Source: Reticulitermes speratus
Taxonomy: Eukaryota; Arthropoda; Insecta; Blattodea; Rhinotermitidae
Reading direction: 5' to 3'
Length of the DNA stretch: 64,000 bases
NCBI GenBank assembly: GCA_021186555.1
Contig: JAJKFL010000031.1
Location: 23,928,452 to 23,992,451 of the forward strand
Both the position numbers and the translations under genes were made by a program. A model generated the notes under the pieces. It made no database searches, was not told the origin of the DNA, and was given only the letters and a program-made list of their open reading frames with translations. This document shows, piece after piece, positions 52,650-64,000 of this stretch (position 1 is its first letter; every line of letters starts with the position of its first letter).

Positions 52650-52860
52650 GGCCGTCCCATGGCTCGGGCAGTTACTCGCCGGCCTCTCAGCGAGGAGGAC
52701 GGGTTAATCTGAGGCTATTCCATGTGGGATTTGTGGTGGATACAGTGGCACTAGCGAAGTTTTTTCTCCGAGTACTTTGGTTTTCCCCTGTCTGTACTAT
52801 TTCACCAATGCTCCTTACCCATGCATTTATCTATCACCGACGCTATGTAAGAACAACTGA
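52650..52860 (+). mobile_element. SINE-A
   Basis: GGCCGTCCCATGGCTCGGGC, CCATGTGGGATTTGTGGTGG, CGAGTACTTTGGTTTTCCCC and ACCGACGCTATGTAAG. Confidence 0.88.
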
Positions 52861-52874
52861 CTGACTGTCTGTCT

Positions 52875-53180
52875 GCCTAATTAACTAAATGGAGCAGAAT
52901 CCTCCTTGAGAAGCTAACAGGTCCTCAGGTAGTCAAGAAATTCCCCGCATTTTGTGGAACCTAGACGTTTATTACCGCATTCACAAGAGCCCGCCACCTG
53001 TCCCTATTCTGAGCCATATCAATCCACTCCATGCATCCATCCCACTTCTTGAAGATCCATCTTAATAGTATCCTTCTATCTACATCTAGGTCTTCCAAGT
53101 GGTCTCATTTCCTTAGGCTTCCCCACCAAAATCTTTTATGCACCTCTCAGTCTTTAAGTAACACACCCAAAAAATGATCT
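52875..53180 (-). mobile_element. LINE-F 3' end remnant
   Basis: Reverse orientation: AATGGAGCAGAATCCTCCTT, AGTCAAGAAATTCCCCGCAT, GTTTATTACCGCATTCACAA, then the reversed coding tail (ATATCAATCCACTCCATGC; RRW-type segment at 53080-53100). One of only two minus-strand LINE-F copies. Confidence 0.82.
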
Positions 53181-55099
53181 CATGTACAGTTTTTCTTATA
53201 AAGAAGGAAGGCAAGCTAAAAGAGAACCAGTACTGACTGCCGTCCTTCCATGCGCCTGGTGGAATGGACTGTTCATCTCTGGAATGCCCTTATTGAGACC
53301 CCACGAAGGCGCCACAGTTTAATGACTTTATCGGGGAAGGATTGTCCGTTTTTGTGAACAAGTATTGACGCTGTCAGGGCAGCTTTAATTCTTCAGCTCG
53401 TATGTGACACGTTGTCCATACTTTACAGAATTGCACCGCACTGCACCATGTAGAATGCCAACACCGTATTGAACTGCAAGCATTTTACATTTCGCTTGAA
53501 GTTTGGGAGCATTCAATGCAATGCCTAATTTTGTACTTTGCCTGTAAGCGTGCAGATGTAAACAATAATTTGTTACTGCTTGTAACATCCGGTATTTTAG
53601 TTCTGTGTAACGTGTCTGAATTTACTCCTTAAAAAATTAATGGTAAATACATGTACCATTAGGTTTAATAAAAATAAGAACCCACATCTTACAATTACAA
53701 AAATTATAAAAAATAAAAATTTTTAATTCTGTCCACAATTATGAGTGTGCTCCACATGATTCTTACAGTACACATCCATCCCTTCGCCACACAGCATTCA
53801 CCGACTGGTCTCGCTAATGTTTACAGACTGTGTTCTCTGTGAAGTACGAACTGAATATGTCTAATGTAGATTCACTTGTCAATTACGTAACTGTTGATCG
53901 TTCTTTAATAATTTCTCAGTAGTAATTATGTCTGTTTTACAGGAATAATTATAATTTTTATGCTATTCTATCCATCCTTATTGCCTTTTCCCTCTGTCAC
54001 CTTAATTTAGTCCTTTGTTTTCATTATGGCTCCAGACGATTCATAAAAATTAAATTGTGTAATATGTCGAAACCGGAGAGACAGTCGGTAGGACACAAGC
54101 CACGAAGAATAATTTGTCATTTTAATTAACCACTTAATGCCACTAGTAACTATACGTTTCTGTAGTCAGTGAATTATCTTTGAACTCTAAAATTCATTGT
54201 CGTAAAAGCTCTCTAGTATGAGAAAATAGTCAAGAGTACTTTCCGTAAGGCATCGAACGATTCCTGTGTTATTTCCATAATAGAGTGGAAGGCAAACAAA
54301 TGTCAGCAGATGTAGCAATTCTTAATCTTGCTGTCATAAGTTCTGAGTACGTTATGGCGCGCATCTGTGTGGAATTTGTGTCTTCGGTAGACGAAAGACA
54401 CGGAAGAGGAGCAGTAAATCGGGAGTAGTAGAAACAGTGTTTAAAGGGAAGTGCAACGCAATGCTGTTCTCTCTCTTTCTGAAATAACAAGAGTAAAGTA
54501 TTTTGGAGTTAGGACATTGTTACGGGCGACAGTGTAAACTGTTTCTAAATGGAATTCAAGTGTCGATACAATATATCTGTACTTGACACGTATCTTCCAT
54601 TTATTCTCGCCGGTGCTTGTATTTTCAATTTTGAAACATTTTTACACATGTTAGAGCGCTTACATTTCGAGAGAACGTGAACAAATATGGTTTAATTCGT
54701 TATTCATGAGACCCAACACTTTTAGTCACTAGAATTACCCCCAGAAAATACAAAATTCCGCCAGAGTCGCAAGCCATTGACGATCCTTAAATAATTATCC
54801 TGTAAACTGTACATTTAAGTTATTTGGAATATTAATATGAGCCCTCATACGCACCAGTTTTACTTGAATGAGACGGGTGTATAAGAATTTAGTTCCTACC
54901 TCATAGTAAAAACATTTCGTCCCAATTATAAAGCTTAATCGATAGTGCTGTTAATGATATAATTATCGTTAACTGTGAGAGGCACCCGGAATATATACAT
55001 ACTATGTGTGGATACAATACAAATTTTTAATGTTATTGGAGTAGGCGGCAAATTGGACTTAATTGAAGGAAGAAATTGATGAAATACTAGTTTGGAGCA
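53181..55099. other. No supported gene
   Basis: 53755-53880 has decayed resemblance to the piggyBac-like MITE interior (GAAGTACGAACTGAATATG). Otherwise unique-looking. Confidence 0.4.
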
Positions 55100-55522
55100 T
55101 AGATCTGTATTGTGCTGAAACTTGGACCTTTGGAAAATAGGTCAGAAATAACTTGAAAGCTTTGAAATGTGATGCTGGAGAAGGATGGAGACCATCACTT
55201 GAACCGATCGTGTGAGAAGTGAAGAAGTATTACATAGCGTGAAGGAAGAAAGGAATTTCCTACATGCAACAAAACGAAGGGAGGAATGTTAGTTACATCT
55301 TGCGAAGAAACTGCCTACTAAAACACGTTGTTGACGGAAAGATGGAAGGAAAGTTAGAAGGGACGAGAAGACGAGGAAGAAGACTTGAGCAGTTACTGGA
55401 TTACCTTACGGAAACAAGAATATCTTGAAATTTGAAAGATGAAGCACTAGATCGCACTCTGTGGAGAACTCACGTCGAAAGAGGCTGTGGATCTGTCGTA
55501 AAACAGGCTGCGCGCTGAATAA
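55100..55522 (+). mobile_element. Third LINE family, C-terminal remnant
   Basis: In shifting frames: AETWTFGK-like start (55127), then RRNCLLKHVVDGKMEGKLEG (55300-55360), GTRRRGRRLEQLLDYL, and WRTHVERGCGSVVKQAAR with TGA near 55517. This order fits the tail of arthropod endonuclease/reverse-transcriptase LINEs and differs from LINE-F. Confidence 0.78.
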
Positions 55523-56029
55523 GCGAGGACTTAGTACATTAAACGGCTGCATTCTAAGGAGTCTGCGAATCCACACTTTGTGATTGGGCTTTGAAAATAC
55601 ACGCGACTGTTCATGTCTAGATATAATTTTTGGCTTATGTACATTGACACTGTTAGAACAGAGTACGTAATATCCAGTGACGGTTGTTAACCCTTTGAAA
55701 CTTAGTGTTTCAGTTTGTGTACCGCCACGTTTAAAATAAGAAACTTTAACCCTGTGTCCTCACAGTGCATTTATGTGTTTTGTATGTATCTCAGAACAAA
55801 CAGCGACATTCGGTATTTTCAGAATGAAGTGTGAAAGAATTAATGTTTAAACGTCTGGTAGAGTTCGCTGGCATTGCGCAAGGTCTCTGTTTACCCACGA
55901 CAACATAATCACAAAGCAAAGAGAGAAGATAACGACACATGGAGCGTCTGTTAGCATGACATCTGTCTGTTAGCATGACAACTGTCTGCTGCCTACGTGG
56001 AGGCAGTGCGAGCCTACAAGAAGGCGGTG

Positions 56030-56300
56030 ACAAAGGGCTAGCAGATTTTGAGGGGAAACCTGAACAAAAAGTACCACGTGGAACGCCTAGGCGTGTTTGG
56101 GAGGATAATATTAAAAATTATTTTAAAAAACAGGACGGGAGAGCGTGAACTGGATTAATCTGCCTCAGGATAAGAAAAGTGGCAGTTGTTTTGAACATGG
56201 TAGTGATTTTGCAGGTTTAGTAAAGTGAATGGAATTTCTTTCCTAGCCGAGGAATTAGTAGCTTCTGAAATGACTGTGCTTCATGGAGGTAGATTGAAGC
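56030..56300 (+). mobile_element. LINE-F remnant
   Basis: GGGGAAACCTGAACAAAAAG, GGAGGATAATATTAAAAAT, GAACTGGATTAATCTGCCTC and the tail GGAATTTCTTTCCTAGCCGA. Confidence 0.75.
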
Positions 56301-56517
56301 AACACCAGAACTATCACACAAACTATCCTAAGTATGTAAGCAGACGGACCAATATGGCAAACTAATGGGCGACTGTAATGTTCTCTTTTTCAAAATTCGT
56401 CTAGAAATGGAGGATATAGATCTACCTGTGCTGGTACCTCCACTGGTGTTCAAATCCGCAGTCCATGTTCCTGACATTCGTGACCGCATGAACCCCAGTA
56501 ACCACGCGACTGCATTG

Positions 56518-56860
56518 TTCTAACTAACCAACTCCATCGAGCAGAGTCCCTCTTGAGAAACTAACAGGTCTCAGTTAGTCAAGAAATTCCCCGCATTTTG
56601 TGGAACCCGACAGTTCATTACCGCATTCACAGGCGCCAGCCACCTGTCCCTATCCTGAGCCAGAATAATCCAGTCTCTCCCTCCCCATCCCTGTCACCAC
56701 AGCACGCGCGTCCTCGGGTTGCGGATGGAGGAACGGCCTCCAGATATGGAGGGTAGCTGCGAATACATTGAATAAGCAGTCGCGGACAACCGACAAGGGG
56801 TGGTCCTCCTGCTTGGGTGTTGGGCGAGGTGCTAACAATTCCTCACCGTAAAAACTTAAA
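56518..56860. mobile_element. LINE-F-derived short element with inverted 5' half
   Basis: 56518-56685 is the LINE-F 3' end on the minus strand (AACCAACTCCATCGAGCAG, ATTCCCCGCATTTTGTGG). 56690-56860 is the LINE-F 5'UTR on the plus strand (CTGTCACCACAGCACGCGCG, CCTCGGGTTGCGGATGGAGG, GGCGAGGTGCTAACAATTCC). The same two segments as at 43604, with one inverted, which is the product expected of twin priming. Confidence 0.75.
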
Positions 56861-56884
56861 ATGATTCAAAACATTTCACAAAGT

Positions 56885-57241
56885 CACACATTTCTGAAAC
56901 CAACAAATTGCACACTTCTTATTTATTATATAAAATAACTTCCTTTTACAATAAAATCAGTTCGACATGTTCTATTATGGAACCATCATCAGGGACCTAT
57001 ATCTTGTTACACAAAATTACAGAACAGCAAGGTAATGGCACATGTTAAAGGTTAAAGATGTAAAATGTGGATTTTCTCAGTTGTTATTTGTAGGTCCACT
57101 GAAAGTTGAAGTTAAAAATGAAGTTAATATTAGATAGGTCCCTGATCTGATGATGGTTCCATAATAGACAACCGAAACATGTCGGACTATTTTATATAAT
57201 AAATAAGAAGCGTGCATTTTGTTGGTTTGAGAAATGTGTGA
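56885..57241. mobile_element. Fold-back element with arms over 100 bp
   Basis: TCACACATTTCTGAAACCAAC and CTTCTTATTTATTATATAAA on the left are matched in reverse at 57180-57241. Both arms reach the core CGACATGTT...GGAACCATCATCAG. The left arm has about 24 extra bases. Confidence 0.85.
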
Positions 57242-58385
57242 TCAAATGAAAATGCACGGTATGAACAATGTACAATTTCACAAGGTCTCGGACTGCAGTG
57301 TTAATACTAGGAAAAGTATAAGTTAATTATTCGTCCTAAGTTCGCATTTTTTCTTTATTTCGTGAATTGCAAGACGTGAGTGGAAAACTTGGCATTGCTA
57401 CCTTGCTACTAGTCTCCCTGTACGTGTAATTTTACGTATAAACATTGATATCTTAATATTACTTGGTTACCGAATTTCTTGGTCCTCTCTTGTTATTCAG
57501 CAGAAAGTTTGGAACGTGTATCTGTTGTCGTCTTCCAGGTTAAAGGTGGGGAGGCACGTGCTTCATCCGAAACACGAAGCGTAATAACTAAAAGGCCATA
57601 GATTTCGGTTACCGAACTGTGAAGAGATCAGGAGTGCTAGCGAGGAGAAATGAGCGTACGTGGAGCGTATGAAATGAAACCTCGCTGCAAGGTGATTAAA
57701 TATGGAGCTGAGAATAGCTATTCCACTCACAGAGTATCTGGTTATTATAAGAGTGCCACATTTTGTTCACGTCGACACACATTTTCCCTCTCTCTCTGAA
57801 CTGAACCTAAGTTTACATTACATAATTCCTCATTCAGAGCCGCTAAATTTATCCATCTCTCTCAGACACTTACTGCCTGCCGTTTGTACACCACCTTTAA
57901 TCCGGAGTGGTAGAACTTAATACAGGATTGTGATTTTGTGCGAAGTTTAATGCAGTGTGGTGAAATTATTCATGCCAGTCGGGTTCTTTGATGGCAAGAA
58001 AGAAATAGATTTTAAAATTTCGACTTTAGAGACGGTACACATCTCTTGTCCTTACCGGGAATCGACTGTTGTCTAAGTGACTCAGGGGAACATCTGTCGA
58101 ACTTCAAGCCTGTACCTTCCGCATAGAAGACAGACATGTTCATGTTACGGGCGCTTTTCAAATTCCTAATTATTTAATTTTGAACAATTATTTTTTCACA
58201 ATAATAAATTATTCATGTCTGCACATTTTCTGCGTGAGAAAAACGAACAGAACGTTTCTGGGGGAACCTAAGCAGAAATACAATTTCCTGCAGAAGACTG
58301 TTAACGGCAGACGTCAAATTCTGGGGCGACAGGATGTATGCAGTGCAGCATTTTTTCAGTGTGTTGTTTAACAAAGCTTTTAATT
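57242..58385. other. No recognisable feature
   Basis: Unique-looking sequence with only short unsupported frames. Confidence 0.5.
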
Positions 58386-58596
58386 GCTGGGATTATATAG
58401 GCGTCGGTGATAGTTGAGTGAATGAGTATGGAGCATTGGTGGATTGATAGTGACAGGGGAAAACCGCAGTACTCGGAGAAAAACCTGTCGAGTGCCACTT
58501 TGTGCACCACAAATCCCATACGGAATAACTAAGATTGAGCTGAGCATTCGCTGTGATAGCCCGGCGATTAACCGCCTAAGCCATGCCGCGGCCCTG
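58386..58596 (-). mobile_element. SINE-A
   Basis: Reverse: GGAGCATTGGTGGATTGATA, CGCAGTACTCGGAGAAAAAC, AAATCCCATACGG and GCCTAAGCCATGCCGCGGCC. The B box is lost. Confidence 0.88.
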
Positions 58597-61229
58597 TAGC
58601 AGCCATTGATGCGTAGTAAAAGCATGGTAGATGGCAAGGTTAAGGGAAAAAGCTGTGTTTTGCAACTCAAACGCTCCAGTAAAGCCCAGCAAAGTAACGT
58701 ATCCCCAGCTAAAGTGCACATAATCCGTATTAAATACAGTTGCGTCCGTGAAATGAAAAAGCGGAATATGTGCCCTTGCAGAGTTAAAAGCATTACGTTG
58801 TAAGGCCGATACATGCCCTGCTATATATAAACCTGACGTCACTATTTCTGAAAGATTAGTGTGTCCACTGCCCAGTGTTCAGATGTGTGAGATGCCGACG
58901 AAATCTTGTGAAGAACCTGAAGTGTGAGTTGCATCTTGTGTATGTGGAAATGCTATGTTTCAGTGATCATTGAAGCCAATGAAACAGAATTTCATGTTCG
59001 TATACATGGCAACTCGTCCAGGGGTTATACGGCCTTCAAGAAAAGAAAATTGTTATTTTGCGGAAGTAATTCTCTGTCCCAGTATTTTAACCTGCTGTTT
59101 TGCGGGCTTTCATATCTACAGGATGTACCGGTGTGGTCGCAGGCTAGTTATTTCAGAAAGGAATTACAGAACATATTAATACTTCAGTGCCGGTCTAGGT
59201 GCACTGAATGGACCTTTAATTCTTCATACACCGTAGGCCTCGGTGCACTATAAAGGTCTTGAAAGCATTTAAAGTTGCAATAAATTGAAACCCCAGCGTC
59301 ATTGAAGGGTTTATATTTACAGACGCCAATATTTCCGAAAGCTGGTGAAGAACAATTTCTTTCAGGCTTGTCAATGACTTTCTCCTGTTCGTAAAATTAA
59401 GAACATGGCCGTAAGGACTGGGGTGCACCGATCCTTCTGTTCAATATTTACTTACCTTCTCGGCTCTAACTTTTCGTGGTCTGAACATGTCTAGGCTCTT
59501 CCACCGACCGCCGATGTTAAGGGAATGTTCTGTCTCCTTTCCTTTCGCCGTCTTTGTACTTACGCGTAAGGACTTCCCTGCACTTTAAGTCATACGAATA
59601 GTCAGTTATTTCCTTTCCTTGTGCTACTACGACCAGTTCTTTCTCATCGATATCATAAGAGTTAAAGCCCATTTCTAAATCTGTAGTCAGTTCTTAAAAA
59701 AAAAACCCCCTTTCAGAGCCAGCACTTGAAACCTAGAGTGAGCGGGTTGCTTCTGCTGTGTCTCGTGCTATCCTATCTACGTAAGATCTATCCCGTGCTA
59801 TCCTATCTACATACGATCTATCCCGTGCTATCCTATCTACGTAAGATCTACTTTAACATTACCCTTCTATTTCAAGTCACTTCGGAGCAGAGCGTCTTCA
59901 CGAGACAACGCCGTCGGACCTCTTTTTTCCTACCATCTCTTTCTTTGTTTGGTTTCTGTGCTAATATAAATTTAATTGCAGTGTGGTAGTAATTGTAGGA
60001 CCCAGAGTATCGCAACGGGGCTGCCACTTGTAGACCTAAGAACTGGGCTCTAAGACACAGGTGTTCCTGTTTATGGCAATAGCATTCCCTTGCTATCCGC
60101 TATGCATTGTGCTTTCTCGCCACAGTTATGCCACCGTTGCCTCTTTTGTGTTGCGTGAAGCACAGCGAAAAGGTGAGGATGGCTGCTGGTTGTGAGGAGC
60201 TGTATGTTGCTTACCATCAACCGTTGTACCCCGCCCTTGTAATTACGCCCACGTATATTCGTACATGTTTCACCGACCAACATCTGGTAAGGGCTTGTGT
60301 TCTACTACATGCGTGCTATATCACTTCTATTTAACTGCCCTTGGGTTCATTAAACTAAGGGAATTTATTAAATAAACTATTACTGTGATTTTCCCAGCAG
60401 TCTGAGCTGTTTAAATTGGACCTTGTATAATGCACTTTGTTAGCCAACACATTAGGATATGCACGACAAGCTCTATACTGCTTGTATCTACAGCTTTTAC
60501 AAGAAAGCGTGCGATGTGGAACCTTACAATTTATCAAACACCTATCGATCTCCTCGGACTATTACGGTCTGTCAGTGTGTAAGAGCACTGAAGATTCACA
60601 TCTCCACTGTACATTCTCCAGGCACTGTGCATCTCTCACGTTTCATCACCTCCATCCTTCCGTAGTCTCTCGCATCCCTTCCCGCCCCTATCCACTGAAA
60701 CCAAGCTAGGCGAAGTTTAGTTGGGCTACTTGCAACCTAACAAGCAGGAGTTTCCGCTAGAAAAGGAGGGGGGCGGAAATTTTGTTAGCGAGACGAATCC
60801 TGCCCTGTGCATGTCGTCGGCCTGCCAGTATGTCTGTCCGCCCTCGCAGCTTCCCAACCGACTGGCAGAATAACTGCGGTTCAGGAGCAGTGCCGTGCTT
60901 TGTTAATTTTACTTTGTACAATATTGGGAAGGAAAAGTTCTAGAGTTACACGCGATAATCAATATGAAGGACCTGTGGTTCTGTGTGTACTTAGGCCATA
61001 GGAAGCACGTGCCTTGTCACACCAAGACAGCATCTGTAAAGTGTGATAATGCTGCCCTCATTCTGCCTCAGTGTATTCAACATTATTTTTATAACCCACA
61101 CTACTTCGCGGCACACAGTAATGTACTGTTCTGTGTCAGGGGCGCCGGCAGCGAGGGGCAAAGTGGCGCACTTGCACAACCTTGGGATTTTGGCATTTAA
61201 TAATTTATTACGTCGAAGGCTAAACAATC
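58597..61229. other. No supported gene apart from the 30-bp repeat
   Basis: Several 60-110 codon frames lie on both strands in a slightly GC-richer region (60100-61200). None shows a family signature or paired splice signals. Confidence 0.4.
59765..59853 (+). repeat. 30-bp tandem repeat, three units
   Basis: CGTGCTATCCTATCTACGTA + AGATCTATCC, three times, with one variant middle unit. A multiple of 3, so it gives a 10-residue repeat in the frame 59726-59989, which I do not consider a gene. Confidence 0.85.
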
Positions 61230-61473
61230 TATATATTTTTTTCCCAATGGCTCTACAGCCCTAGTGGGCCTGGGCCTGTCCATTGGCGATCACACTCAGA
61301 CACACCACACTCGGTAGGACTCTTCTGGACGAGTGACCAGCCCGTCGCAGAGACCTCTACCTGACAACACACAAGAGACAGACATCTATGCTCTCGGTAG
61401 GATTCGAACCCACAATCCCAGCAAGCGAGCGGCAGTAGACTCACGCCTTAGACCGCGGGCCACTGGGATCGGC
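61230..61473 (-). mobile_element. SINE-B1, diverged
   Basis: Reverse: CCCAATGGCTCTACAGCCC, ACACCACACTCGGTAGGACT, GTCGCAGAGACCTCTACCTG, GGATTCGAACCCACAATCCC and the head GGCCACTGGGATCGGC. The AACACTCAC block is shortened. Confidence 0.9.
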
Positions 61474-62029
61474 ACTAATCTACAAATACAAAACTCGATT
61501 TCGTACAGTTTCTACACTTTTAGTCTAAGGATTAATTAAGGATGGATGTCAAGTAACTGTCTTGGCCAGCAGCGGTCATTACAGTATCTGGTCACTTCAC
61601 ATATAGGTATCGTGCACCACCTTGCAAAAAATTCTGCCGGCCCGCACTTGAATGATACAGTTAAGGACATTGGAAATCTTAAAGAGATTAGGAACATTTT
61701 ACTAATGAATAATAATGACGAAAGTGACTAAGACGTAGGATATTTAGATTAAATTTGACATTGTGGAGAGTCTGTCATTAAACATGCAAGTCTTCTGTGT
61801 CATTGGGTTTCTTCATCCTAAATACGAAGGCATTACGATCCGCGGAAGCACTGGGAGCTGTACACCCCACAACACAACTTAAAGTCCAGGAAACTTGAAT
61901 CTTTTAACAGCATCGATGCCACTACATCAAACCTTGCATTACACCAACTAATAAATACATTTCAACGTGCAAGCGTACCATAAAACGAGTTTAAAGCCCG
62001 ATAAAGCGGCATAACGCAATTAAACGAGA

Positions 62030-62165
62030 CCACTCTACTGGCTGAGCAACCGACGTATTGTAGTTCGATTACCGACAGGTTCAAAACCCCCAGTTCATCT
62101 CCGCAGATTACCCAGCCGCCTATGCAGCGGGTACGAGGGGTCGTTCCTTAGTTAACTCCAGGTGT
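62030..62165 (+). repeat. Possible tRNA-headed SINE remnant
   Basis: CTACTGGCTGAGCAACCGACG and GTTCGATTACC resemble A and B boxes. GCAGCGGGTACGAGGGGTCG recalls SINE-C's GGGTACCGG block. Weak. Confidence 0.35.
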
Positions 62166-62317
62166 CTTGCGGGAAACGAAATGTTTAATTAACTGAAAGT
62201 TCAGGAACTGACTGAATTCAGACTAGAAGGGGGATGTTTTCGGCGATATATTTTATGTAAGGTTGGGAAAGGAAGGACAGACTACACGACTGGCCTAAAG
62301 ATTGCCCTTCTAAGTCA

Positions 62318-62607
62318 GTATTATTCAGTATACAGTCACACGCAACCTTATAGTACAAGTTCTTTAGGTGAATAGTTTCGGCCTGATATAGGCCATCATC
62401 AGGCCTTTTTTTTTTTTTTTTTGAAAACCTTCTGTAGACATTTATTACTGAAAATAAAGTATGGGATCTCATCCTTTAAAAGATGCATGTTAAAATACTA
62501 AAAAAAAAAATTTACAAGAGACCATGCTTGTATCAAGCCGAAAATAATCGCCTAAAGAACTTGTACTATAAGGCTATGTATGACCCTATACCGAATAATA
62601 TTGGCTT
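62318..62607. mobile_element. Fold-back element with about 85-bp arms
   Basis: AGTATTATTCAGTATACAGT and CCTTATAGTACAAGTTCTTT on the left return in reverse at 62550-62607. The core ATAGTTTCGGCCTGATATAGG / CCATCATCAGGCC lies at the base of the loop, which contains T18 and A11 runs. Confidence 0.83.
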
Positions 62608-63221
62608 AATAACACAGCAGGGATGAATCATCTTAAAATAATGTCCTTCTAAGCGTTGTTCCATGCGTTGAATTTAGTCCCGGGTCCGAATCTGGATTCC
62701 AAGATCCCTATCTGACTTTTTCATAATTGTTTACAGCTACTTCAGGTATATAGGATTATATACCGTAAATTAATCACTAACACATGATTTGTCATTAATA
62801 ATTTATGTGATGGAATTCGGAGTTACATTTTCTACAAATGTGATACAACATTTTTAAATTGCACAAAGAATTAACATGCTGTATATTAACGTGCAATTAA
62901 GTAGGACACAGTATATCCACCATGTTCTTAATCGACTGCATCAGTTTTAGTGAGGTGTTCTTGTGGCTGTTGTCCTTAGGCCTTGTAAGAGTTGTTTGGG
63001 GTAATGACTTTGATTAGATCCTGACGAGATCCTTTTAAATTTGTGATCCGCCACATAATGCTACATAAGCTGCACAGACAGCAAGGAATCCTTGTGTAAA
63101 GTGAGAGGGTATTCGTGTTTAATTTATTATCGGCGTTAAGTTTATTAATTTTAAAAGAAATGTACTAATTTAATTGAAAGCTTTATAATTATGACTGATA
63201 TAATTTACGATAACGTCATAC

Positions 63222-63470
63222 CTATCCATCATGCTCATTCTGACAAAACACCTCTCCATTTTTCTCCTGCAGAGCGTGCAAGTTACGTGTTTCGCTATCA
63301 GAGTTTAATTGAACAATATAAGATGTAAGAGCTTTAGCTGGGAACAGCTGAATTTCCAGCAGACCGGGACAAATTTCATCACCTTCTGTGATAAATTGAC
63401 ATGGTTTTGAAACCAGAGCACGCCTCAGTAAGTGAGAGCCAAGCACTAAGATTGTGGTTTTTGATCTCAT
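63222..63470 (-). other. Unassigned open frame, possible exon
   Basis: A minus-strand frame of 82 codons with even codon use (VSKPCQFITEGDEICPGLLE, LFPAKALTSYIVQLNSDSET) ends TAG followed by GTATGA, a possible donor. No family recognised, no pyrimidine-rich acceptor clearly before it, and no companion exon. It may be an eroded transposon ORF or chance. Confidence 0.2.
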
Positions 63471-63646
63471 GTGTTCTACGGCGAAATTGTTTCAGAAACT
63501 AGTTAGTGACTCGTCTTGACCTAGAACTGGTTAGGATGCTTCCTTCTTTCTTCGTCTTTCGAAATTCGTCGTTAAAATAATTCTGCCACCGATACTCTAT
63601 AAACGGTGTCGTTACGAAGATGTTAAATCATCAAAAAATGTATTGA

Positions 63647-63666
63647 CCCCCCCCCCCCCCCCCCCC
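63647..63666. repeat. C20 homopolymer
   Basis: Uninterrupted run of C; length may be inexact. Confidence 0.9.
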
Positions 63667-64000
63667 AGCATTTCGATAATTTTTGTCTTCAGTGCCTGTC
63701 GGTTTCCCCTGTTAATAAAGTTTCACTCCGCCAGTACTGCATACTCGTTCGTCTGTGATCCGGGGTGTGGATAAAGGACAGAATGAAGATTTCAGTTTCA
63801 AGAAACATGTTTTCACCCCACCATAACAATAAAAAATACACAAGAATTAGATTAATGGGCCTCAAAACGTTGGCAAGTTCAACACTATATTCTGAAGGCT
63901 TTCTCCAGAAGAGAAACGGCGCTGCCGACGCCATTGTTCTTATTGCTTCGCACAGCATGCTAACTGTCACATTACGTGTATTATGCAATAGCATACAAGA

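Overview
The window looks like nuclear DNA of an insect. It has one clearly recognisable host gene with ordinary GT-AG introns at the left end, followed by about 58 kb dominated by dispersed repeats. The repeats (several tRNA-headed SINE families and a LINE whose 3' end encodes a GRPR-RRWED-type tail) resemble what I recall from cockroach and termite genomes. A blattodean source is my inference, not something the sequence proves.

Region by region. 1-507: downstream flank and 3'UTR of the gene. 607-5078 (minus): NAA10, the catalytic N-terminal acetyltransferase subunit, in five coding exons; an old LINE-derived short element lies in one intron. 5079-5202: a 124-bp gap to a plus-strand ATG in an excellent Kozak context, followed by 50 codons and a good splice donor (5203-5353), a possible first exon of a divergently transcribed gene I cannot name. 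5.4-64 kb: no further gene is supported. I see five kinds of tRNA-derived SINE (called A, B1/B2, C, D and one unclassified head), about fifteen remnants of one LINE family (LINE-F), a Jockey copy, two other LINE tails, MITE-like DNA transposons (piggyBac-like, hAT-like, a deleted mariner), many fold-back elements, and a 1.35-kb minisatellite of 41-bp units (40507-41852).

The most interesting observations are in the repeats. (i) Two copies of a composite SINE (20520-20924 and 46654-47062) consist of a complete B2 monomer, an A-run and a B1 tail. They share the same junction and each has one target-site duplication around the whole unit, so the composite moved as one element. (ii) At 34971-35772 a B2 SINE with a ~41-base A-tail lies between two 275/278-bp direct repeats that differ only in homopolymer length, which is far longer than a normal target-site duplication. 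(iii) All three B2 A-tails join at the same position of a tRNA promoter B box. (iv) LINE-F has produced a short derivative made of its 5'UTR joined directly to its 3' end, seen three times. (v) Otherwise unrelated fold-back elements share a core GTTTCG ... ATCATCAGG. No LTR element, viral remnant, CRISPR array, rRNA gene or credible functional tRNA gene was found.
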